33,383 bases of DNA from Eubacterium sp. (GTDB lineage Bacteria > Bacillota > Clostridia > Lachnospirales > Lachnospiraceae): the NCBI GenBank assembly GCA_022794015.1, contig JAAWDZ010000044.1, positions 1 to 33,383 on the forward strand, read 5' to 3'. Below the pieces are notes generated by a model. The model saw only the letters and a list, made by a program, of their open reading frames with translations, did no database searches and was not told the DNA's origin. A program made the translations under genes and the position numbers. Of the stretch, positions 25,864 through 30,470 are shown one piece after another; position 1 is the stretch's first letter, and each line of letters begins with the position of its first letter.

Positions 25864-26346
25864 ATGGAACTATCAGGGCTTGACTCCAAAAAATATCAAA
25901 CCGTGCTTAAGTTCAAAACTCAGCTTTCAGATTGTCCTCGCGAACATATTCTATCAGAAAATCCTACAACCGACAATAAACGAATTGATGAATTTGGAGA
26001 ATTGGCAGTCATGCATCTGACACAAGTTCGTAGGGAGTTTAGCAAGGATGAGTTGCAGGAAATAGTTTCTTTATATCAAGCCGGAAAGATGACTCGCGAA
26101 ATAGGAGAAATGTTCAAAGTTAGTAAAACCACTATCGTCAAACTATTAAGACAGCAAGGAGTGGAAGTTACTAAGAGTAAAGCTCAAGCTAAATTGAATG
26201 TCGATGAGGTGATTTCTATGTATAAAAATAATAATACGATTGAGAAAATTGCCAAACGATTTAGTGTATGCCCACAGACTGTACGCCGTTGCCTAACGGC
26301 CCATGGCGTAAAAATCAAGAGCAGATGGGATTATGCGCAGGAATAA
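25864..26346 (+). CDS. Tandem helix-turn-helix DNA-binding protein
   Basis: Up to 160 residues. Two similar helix-turn-helix units follow one another: LQEIVSLYQAGKMTREIGEMFKVSKTTIVKLL-like (about 69-100; MF-KVSKTTI is the turn and recognition helix) and VISMYKNNNTIEKIAKRF with SVCPQTVRR (about 117-147). This resembles the resolvase/invertase-type HTH (Hin style), without a catalytic domain. The ATG at 25864 lies inside the terminator's T run, with no ribosome site; a later start, such as the ATG at 26011, is possible. The first 50 residues look like the remnant of another protein. It may regulate or assist recombination in the adjacent cassette region; unproven. Confidence 0.6.
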   Translation: MELSGLDSKKYQTVLKFKTQLSDCPREHILSENPTTDNKRIDEFGELAVMHLTQVRREFSKDELQEIVSLYQAGKMTREIGEMFKVSKTTIVKLLRQQGVEVTKSKAQAKLNVDEVISMYKNNNTIEKIAKRFSVCPQTVRRCLTAHGVKIKSRWDYAQE

Positions 26347-26370
26347 TCCCATCAAAATTAGCCGATACCT

Positions 26371-26413
26371 ACATTTAGGTTACTGGCCTATGATGAGCTA
26401 GCAACCTAAATGT
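26371..26413 (+). terminator. Long hairpin downstream of the HTH gene
   Basis: ACATTTAGGTT (26371-26381) and AACCTAAATGT (26403-26413) are perfect complements; CTGGC/GCTAG extends the stem inward. There is no T run, so it may be a terminator, an operator, or an element boundary. Confidence 0.5.
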
Positions 26414-26547
26414 TAATATAATATGTACAATAATATCAATCGTTCGCATGCTGCGTATCTTCCTGCACACGAGTAACACTATTTTCTAAGAAAAATGCGA
26501 CGCTTATAATAAGCTAAATGTAGAAACCATCGCCATAAGTAAAATAA

Positions 26548-26763
26548 TATCAGCCTCTCAACTTTATGCGTACGGGGCGCTACGTTTACGACGATGGCTA
26601 TCCAAATAATCGTACCACAAATAGCTTCTGGTGGTCACGTACACACACTGGCTCTTCCGTATATAATCTCACGATTGAGCCCTACTATGTGCAGCCGAAT
26701 TTCTATTATAGTGGCACTCGTGGCAACGGCTTCGCCATACGCTGTACTATACGTGTAGAGTGA
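26548..26763 (+). pseudogene. Silent cassette A: C-terminal part of a FISUMP (Fib_succ_major) lectin-like domain
   Basis: Open frame from the stop at 26545-26547 to TGA at 26761. It encodes NFMRTGRY, SFWWSRTHTGSSVYNL and the family ending GNGFAIRCTIRVE. There is no ribosome site before its only ATG (26566) and no N-terminal half, so it cannot be a complete gene. The ending (G-x-G/A-x-x-RC) is the most conserved part of FISUMP domains, known from Fibrobacter, Bacteroidetes and Saccharibacteria surface proteins. The same NFMRTG start occurs in cassette D in the opposite orientation, with a different interior. GTAACACT (26473-26480) lies 86 bases before the common CAACTTTATGCG start. Confidence 0.6.
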
Positions 26764-26841
26764 GGGGGGAAATAAGAACTAACCTCCGGCAACGCCTCCG
26801 GTTCTGTCTGTCCTAAAGGCTGGACTCTACCGAGTGGAGGA
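26731..26841 (+). repeat. Left arm of a 111-bp inverted repeat (one mismatch) with 28110-28220
   Basis: Covers the end of cassette A, the junction with GAGGGGGGAAATAAGAAC, and the 59-bp head of cassette B. The reverse complement at 28110-28220 differs only at 26753. The loop between the arms is 1268 bp and holds the rest of cassette B, the toxin-antitoxin pair and cassette C. Confidence 0.93.
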
Positions 26842-27129
26842 AGCAGCGATAGGAATTATGAAAAATTACTAGCTAGGTATGGGATTAGGGATAACACGGA
26901 TGGTAGCATGAAACTCCGTAGTATACCGTTAAGCTTCGTAATATCTGGCCTCTACAGTTACCGTTCCGGCTCCCTGACGAGTACTACTACTTACGGTTAC
27001 TACTGGTCTAGCTCGTGGGCAACTTCGACGAGTGCAAGTGGTTTGCGCTTTGATTCCGACGGCATTGCTGGGTCGCACTACCTTTACCTTCGTGGTGACG
27101 GTCAAGCCCTACGCTGCGTTGCTAGGTAG
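26776..27129 (+). pseudogene. Silent cassette B: FISUMP lectin-like domain without start
   Basis: Open for 118 codons between TAA (26773) and TAG (27127). It reads TSGNASGSVCPKGWTLPSGG, then a divergent interior with FVISG, GSL, YYWSSS, and the ending GDGQALRCVAR. CPxGWxLP, YWS and the RCV end are the hallmarks of the FISUMP/Fib_succ_major family. No in-frame start with a ribosome site is present and a stop precedes it, so it is a stored segment rather than a gene. The head (26783-26841) is identical over 59 bp to those of cassettes C and E; the tail CTACGCTGCGTTGCTAGGTAG is identical as well, while the middle is strongly diverged including at synonymous sites. Confidence 0.7.
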
Positions 27130-27179
27130 GTAGTGAAGACCGTAACCATGGCTGTGGACGCAAGTTTTACAAAAACCAG

Positions 27180-27208
27180 TTTATATTTTCATTGTAAGAT
27201 GTTATAAT
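27180..27208 (+). promoter_or_regulatory. Promoter of the toxin-antitoxin pair
   Basis: TTTATA (27180-27185), 17 bases, TATAAT (27203-27208); followed at 27246-27252 by GGAGGAA before the antitoxin ATG. Confidence 0.6.
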
Positions 27209-27261
27209 AATGTAGAGTATGATTACAACGATTTCATGTTTTTGGAAGGAGGAATGTTAGG

Positions 27262-27501
27262 ATGAGTACTTTGGAAAATACAATTTCTATGCTTGAAGTA
27301 TTGCCAGAAACTGATTTATTAAAGATACAGGATTTTACTACGAAGCTCTTTCGGCAACGTAAAACAGAGTGCCCATTTCCAGCGCTCAGCGAAGATGATA
27401 TTATAAAAAGTGCAGAGCTCTCAGAACAGCAAATTGCTAATGGTGAATGTAAAAACGCCAAAGAGTTTCTCGCAGAATTGAGGCGAGAATATGGAATATG
27501 A
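27262..27501 (+). CDS. Antitoxin of a type II toxin-antitoxin pair
   Basis: A 79-residue protein, MSTLENTISMLEVLPETDLL onward, mostly helical and acidic, ending EFLAELRREYGI. The order (small acidic protein, then a ParE/RelE-like toxin overlapping by 11 bases) is the standard type II layout. I do not place it confidently in a DNA-binding antitoxin family; LPETDLLKIQDFTTKLF resembles short antitoxins paired with RelE in Clostridia. It would bind and neutralise the toxin and repress the promoter at 27180. Unlike the surrounding cassettes it has a good promoter and ribosome site, so it is probably expressed. Confidence 0.75.
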   Translation: MSTLENTISMLEVLPETDLLKIQDFTTKLFRQRKTECPFPALSEDDIIKSAELSEQQIANGECKNAKEFLAELRREYGI

Positions 27502-27805
27502 AGTTATTCTGTCTGCTGAGGCCCAGGAGCATTTTAGGAAAATCATCCATTATTTACTGAACGATTTAAAAAGTGAGCAGGCTGCAATTAACGTTATGGA
27601 TGATATGGAAGAAACTATATCAAAGCTTTCTCAGGTAGCCGGGAGCCTTAAATTGTGCGAGCATCCTCGATTACGAGCCTTAAAGTATCGGACGATTCAT
27701 TTCAAGAAACATAAGTATTTTATGTTATACAAAACTATTGGTAACGAAGCGCACGTCCTTGCAATCTTCCATGATTTGCAAGATTATGAAAATATTTGTA
27801 GATAA
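27491..27805 (+). CDS. ParE/RelE-superfamily toxin
   Basis: A 104-residue protein: YEVILSAEAQEHFRKIIHYL, a helical hairpin region, LKLCEHPRLRALKYRTIHF, then KKHKYFMLYKTIGNEAHVLAIFHDLQDYE. This beta-sheet end with a basic strand and the hydrophobic IFHDLQDY is typical of the RelE/ParE superfamily (plasmid stabilisation type). Whether it cleaves mRNA or poisons gyrase cannot be told. It overlaps the antitoxin by 11 bases. It sits exactly between the tail-to-tail ends of cassettes B and C, so it could select against loss of the cassette block. Confidence 0.85.
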   Translation: MEYEVILSAEAQEHFRKIIHYLLNDLKSEQAAINVMDDMEETISKLSQVAGSLKLCEHPRLRALKYRTIHFKKHKYFMLYKTIGNEAHVLAIFHDLQDYENICR

Positions 27806-27827
27806 TAAAATAAGAATGGCTTTCTTC

Positions 27828-28175
27828 CTACCTAGCAACGCAGCGTAGGGTGAGACCACTGCCACGAACGGTATTGCGCGACGGGCCGACGACACTGGAA
27901 GTAAAGTAAAGCTCGTAGGCGTTCGATGAAGAATTCGCCGTACGGGACCAGTAACCACCATACGAAGTGGTATACGACAAAGAACCGGCAGAGTAATAGT
28001 AGTAGCCAGATATTATAAAACCCAACGGTACGTTGCGTAATTTCGTACTACCAGCCCTGTCGCTTATAATTCCATATCTATCTGTAAGTTTCGCAAAGTC
28101 TCCACTATCTCCTCCACTCGGTAGAGTCCAGCCTTTAGGACAGACAGAACCGGAGGCGTTGCCGGAGGTTAGTTC
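27828..28175 (-). pseudogene. Silent cassette C (reverse): FISUMP lectin-like domain without start
   Basis: On the minus strand 116 codons are open between TAA (28176-28178) and TAG (27828-27830). Starts with the same TSGNASGSVCPKGWTLPSGG, has FIISGYYYYSAGSL and GGYWSRT, and ends GSGLTLRCVAR. Its 59-bp head is at 28110-28168 and its tail matches B and E exactly. The interior differs from B and E at most variable positions. It lacks a start and a ribosome site. It mirrors cassette B around the toxin-antitoxin pair. Confidence 0.7.
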
Positions 28176-28220
28176 TTATTTCCCCCCTCACTCTACATGT
28201 ATAGTACAGCGTATGGCGAA
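28110..28220 (-). repeat. Right arm of the 111-bp inverted repeat
   Basis: Reverse complement of 26731-26841 with one difference. It spans the head of cassette C, the junction, and the end of cassette D. Homologous recombination between the arms would invert 26842-28109. Confidence 0.93.
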
Positions 28221-28409
28221 ACCGTAGCCACGAAAGTATGATTCCTGTGAGCTAACTCCGGATCTATATACACCGAGATGATAACTAAAGTCGTCGCCAC
28301 CACTTGTCCTATTCCAGATAATAGAATCGCTAGTTCGACTACTTATAGCGCCATCAACGTCACCATACTTGCCCGTACGCATAAAGTTGCGTTTTACAGA
28401 AAACAGCAT
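28188..28409 (-). pseudogene. Silent cassette D (reverse): C-terminal FISUMP fragment
   Basis: The minus-strand frame gives NFMRTGKYGDVDG, DSIIWNRTSGGDDFSYHL and the ending GYGFAIRCTIHVE. It shares the NFMRTG start and the AIRCTI-VE end with cassette A, but the middle is different in sequence and 7-8 residues longer or shifted. There is no plausible start signal before the ATG at 28409. Together D-C is an inverted, diverged copy of A-B. Confidence 0.6.
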
Positions 28410-28456
28410 GCCTTTATCGTTTTTATCTTATTGTCAGTGCTACTTGTTACTGCCAT

Positions 28457-28661
28457 AGTGTTACTCAAGTGCAAGAATATGCAGGGTTATGCACGGAACG
28501 TAAATTATCATTGCCGAGTGTTACTGAAACTTGGAATTATAAGCAAAACGTGGATTTTTACTATTACCACGCACACTATTATGAATTATGGAAGAACATA
28601 TCGACGATATGGTGTTACTCAAACTCAGGAATACGCCAAAAAATGCACGATACGTGAATTG
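28457..28661 (-). repeat. Inverted repeat copy Y flanking cassette E, with three GTAACACT-type words
   Basis: Its reverse complement aligns with 29273-29456 at roughly 80% identity by eye. Conserved words are AATTCACG-x3-CGTGCATTTTTTGGC, ATTCCTGAGTTTGAGTAACAC, AATCCACGTTTTGCTTATAAT and CGTTCCGTGCATAACCCT. The words AGTGTTAC (28457-28464, 28517-28524) and GTGTTAC (28612-28618) recur within it. Part of it reads as SVTETWNYKQNVDF and VTQTQEYAKKCT, so it may derive from a coding repeat. Confidence 0.8.
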
Positions 28662-29088
28662 TCTTTTGTATTACGCACACCAAGAGTTGCTCGATAATAT
28701 AAACAACTGGCGCGCAGCCACAGCTGGCACCACCAACGAATCTACTACCTCCGGCAACGCCTCCGGTTCTGTCTGTCCTAAAGGCTGGACTCTACCGAGT
28801 GGAGGAAGTAGTGGAGATTATAAGAAACTTGTAGATAGGTACTATATTAAAGACGATAGTGCTAGCAATACAAAATTGCAAAAAGCGCCGTTGAGCTTCG
28901 TTATATCTGGTCGCTATTATTATTCTACTGGCTCTCTGTCGGATGACTCTTCGTGGGGCATCTACTGGTCACGCACGGCAACCAATTCGACAACCACATA
29001 CGCTTTGCGCTTCGGCTCCGTTGGTATCAACCCATCGCTTTTCGGTTACCGTGGCGACGGTAACGCCCTACGCTGCGTTGCTAGGTAG
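28585..29088 (+). pseudogene. Silent cassette E: longest FISUMP lectin-like segment
   Basis: Open from the stop at 28582-28584 to TAG at 29086-29088. After a stretch inside repeat Y it encodes NNWRAATAGTTNESTTSGNA, CPKGWTLPSGG, FVISGRYYYSTGSL, IYWSRT and GDGNALRCVAR. NWRAATAGT immediately before the Cys motif is the usual upstream part of FISUMP domains, so E extends further upstream into the domain than B or C. ATG at 28588 lacks a ribosome site. It is bracketed by inverted repeats Y and X and is thus the likely cargo of a second invertible segment. Probably a stored cassette; the alternative is a decayed gene. Confidence 0.65.
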
Positions 29089-29272
29089 GGCCGAAAGATA
29101 GTCTGATTTTTCTAAACAATCCGTGTATCTAGTGGAAGTCTAACTGCTACTATAGTTGAGGGGCCAGTTGTTAGTCTTATTGCAGCCATTAACATTAGCT
29201 GGGACGTTTTTGCAACAAGAGGAATACTTCCTTATAAGCCATAGTATATGTAATATCTAAAACAATTCACGC

Positions 29273-29456
29273 ATCGTGCATTTTTTGGCATATTCCTGAG
29301 TTTGAGTAACACTATATGCCCGATGTGTTCCCCCACCATTCATCATCGTGTGCGCGATGGTAGAAAAATCCACGTTTTGCTTATAATCCCAGCTTTCAGT
29401 AACACTTACCAATGACAATTCACGTTCCGTGCATAACCCTATTTTTCAGTAACACT
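29273..29456 (+). repeat. Inverted repeat copy X flanking cassette E, with three GTAACACT words
   Basis: Partner of 28457-28661. GTAACACT occurs at 29306-29313, 29399-29406 and 29449-29456, each ending a degenerate unit of about 40-55 bases that starts AAT(T/C)CACG. On the minus strand it has an open stretch with SVTESWDYKQNVDF, parallel to copy Y. The 180 bases before it (29089-29272) hold nothing I can identify. Confidence 0.8.
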
Positions 29457-29563
29457 TGTTAGGAATACTCATATTTTTCCATCACAAAACAGAGCGTAGC
29501 GTTTGCGCTCTTATAATAAGGCAATATTCAGTTTGGCTATATGAATCTTCTAAGCTATCCCAG

Positions 29564-30136
29564 CTAGAACAATTCTACTCCCAAATATGCCTCATCCCGT
29601 TCGTCCTGCGTAATGCCGAGATAACGTTTCGTAATCTCATAGCTGCTATGATTATAAATATCTACAATCACTGCCAGTGATACGCTGCCATTTTTTACAG
29701 CATGATAGCCCCAAGTTTTCCTCAAAGAATGACAGGCAATCTTGCCTATAATCCCCAGCTCCACTACTGCAGCATGGATAATTCGCCATGCCTGTACCCG
29801 GCTGATAGCTTTTGGCTCTTTACGATTATTAGCGAAGATATAATCTCCCCGGCGATGAAGGTAACATTGCTGGAGAACTCCAAGTACTTGCTGGTTCAGG
29901 GCAATGGTTCGTTCCTTTTTGGTTTTCTTTTCTACTATAGTAATATGCGTCCGGAACGCTTGCCTTTCTTCGTCATATACATCCGACCATTTGAGCCGGA
30001 GTAAATCACTAATCCGAAGTACCGTATATGTCCCCATAATAACCAGTGCATAATTACGGAGCTGCCCTTTACGCAAAAAATAATCTGCAAGTTCCTTTAG
30101 TTGTTCCTTATCCCTGATTGGTTCTGTCGCTGCCAT
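29564..30136 (-). CDS. Minimal tyrosine recombinase (FimB/RecV-like invertase)
   Basis: A 190-residue site-specific recombinase with only the catalytic domain; no N-terminal core-binding domain. Catalytic residues are complete: Arg41 (TVLRISDLLRL), Lys in the beta hairpin (about 70-74, EKKTKKE), His136-x-x-Arg139 (CHSLRKTWG), His163 (IYNHSS) and nucleophile Tyr172 (KRYLGI). Proteins of this size typically invert promoter segments (FimB/FimE, RecV) rather than integrate phages. AAGGGGGC lies before its ATG, and it is read away from the 18-bp inverted repeats 65 bases upstream. In the sequenced orientation a promoter inside that segment points at it. Confidence 0.9.
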   Translation of the reverse strand: MAATEPIRDKEQLKELADYFLRKGQLRNYALVIMGTYTVLRISDLLRLKWSDVYDEERQAFRTHITIVEKKTKKERTIALNQQVLGVLQQCYLHRRGDYIFANNRKEPKAISRVQAWRIIHAAVVELGIIGKIACHSLRKTWGYHAVKNGSVSLAVIVDIYNHSSYEITKRYLGITQDERDEAYLGVELF

Positions 30137-30171
30137 AATAAATAATGCCCCCTTGTCGTAAGATACGGCTG

Positions 30172-30177
30172 ATTATA
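30172..30177 (-). promoter_or_regulatory. Possible separate -10 element for the recombinase gene
   Basis: The minus strand reads TATAAT here, outside the invertible segment; no convincing -35 is found 16-18 bases upstream, so this would be a weak promoter at best. Confidence 0.3.
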
Positions 30178-30200
30178 GCGTATCGCCACACGAGGAGGCC

Positions 30201-30218
30201 GATGTAACACTTTGTTTA
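30201..30218 (+). repeat. Left 18-bp inverted repeat of the invertible segment
   Basis: GATGTAACACTTTGTTTA, the exact reverse complement of 30361-30378. GTAACACT (30204-30211), 8 bases, then ATTGATAC (30220-30227, 6 of 8 matching the inverse arm) gives the shape of a tyrosine-recombinase core site. Confidence 0.92.
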
Positions 30219-30228
30219 TATTGATACA

Positions 30229-30257
30229 ATTTTAACATCAGAATCGGCCATATTCAA
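30229..30257 (-). promoter_or_regulatory. Promoter inside the invertible segment, now facing the recombinase
   Basis: On the minus strand: TTGAAT (30257-30252), exactly 17 bases, TAAAAT (30234-30229). A second candidate on the same strand is TGTACA (30292-30287), 17 bases, TATAAC (30269-30264). On the plus strand the best pair (TTGCAA at 30298, TATATC at 30322, 18 bases) is weaker. Confidence 0.6.
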
Positions 30258-30360
30258 GAGGTAGTTATATTAAAATGGAGAAAATTTGTACACAATATTG
30301 CAATAAACGGCATTTTTATGGTATATCAATGGCATGAGGGATTGTTTAGAAGTAACACTC

Positions 30361-30378
30361 TAAACAAAGTGTTACATC
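30361..30378 (-). repeat. Right 18-bp inverted repeat of the invertible segment
   Basis: Exact inverse of 30201-30218. With the word GTAACACT at 30352-30359, the octamer CTAAACAA, and AGTGTTAC at 30368-30375, it forms a perfect two-arm core site with an 8-base spacer; read in reverse, the spacer differs from that of the left site only at its last base. Confidence 0.92.
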
Positions 30379-30386
30379 TTATATTC

Positions 30387-30409
30387 AGTGGTTGCGAAGC
30401 CACTTTTTT
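30387..30409 (+). terminator. Intrinsic terminator between the switch and the surface-protein gene
   Basis: AGTGGTT (30387-30393), loop GCGA, AGCCACT (30398-30404), then six T including the last stem base. It would stop transcripts leaving the switch rightward unless antitermination occurs, and lies 62 bases before the gene start. Confidence 0.7.
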
Positions 30410-30470
30410 GTGCAAACCAGATAACCAGCTTGTATAAGCTAAATCTTAGAAAAAGAAGGGAGAAATGTTG

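Larger units (their letters stand above)
30201..30378. promoter_or_regulatory. 178-bp invertible promoter segment (phase-variation switch)
   Basis: A segment bounded by perfect 18-bp inverted repeats lies between the divergent recombinase gene and a secreted-protein gene. It contains no ORF but has promoter-like elements on the minus strand, now directed at the recombinase. Size, repeat length, neighbouring invertase and surface-protein target all match known invertible switches (fimS, C. difficile cwpV and flg switches). Inversion itself is inferred, not seen. Confidence 0.75.

Noticed and set aside
28278..28697. 139-codon plus-strand ORF over cassette D and repeat Y.
   Set aside because: It is the antisense shadow of cassette D and of the repeat; composition and lack of a ribosome site argue against coding.
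26440..29520. CRISPR array or integron attC array as an explanation for the repeats.
   Set aside because: Repeats are not regularly spaced, spacers are not of constant size, there are no cas genes, and the recombinase lacks the extra helix region and length expected for an integron integrase; units do not fold as clear attC sites by eye.
29702..30004. Plus-strand ORF of 100 codons inside the recombinase gene.
   Set aside because: Antisense shadow of a well-conserved recombinase reading frame.
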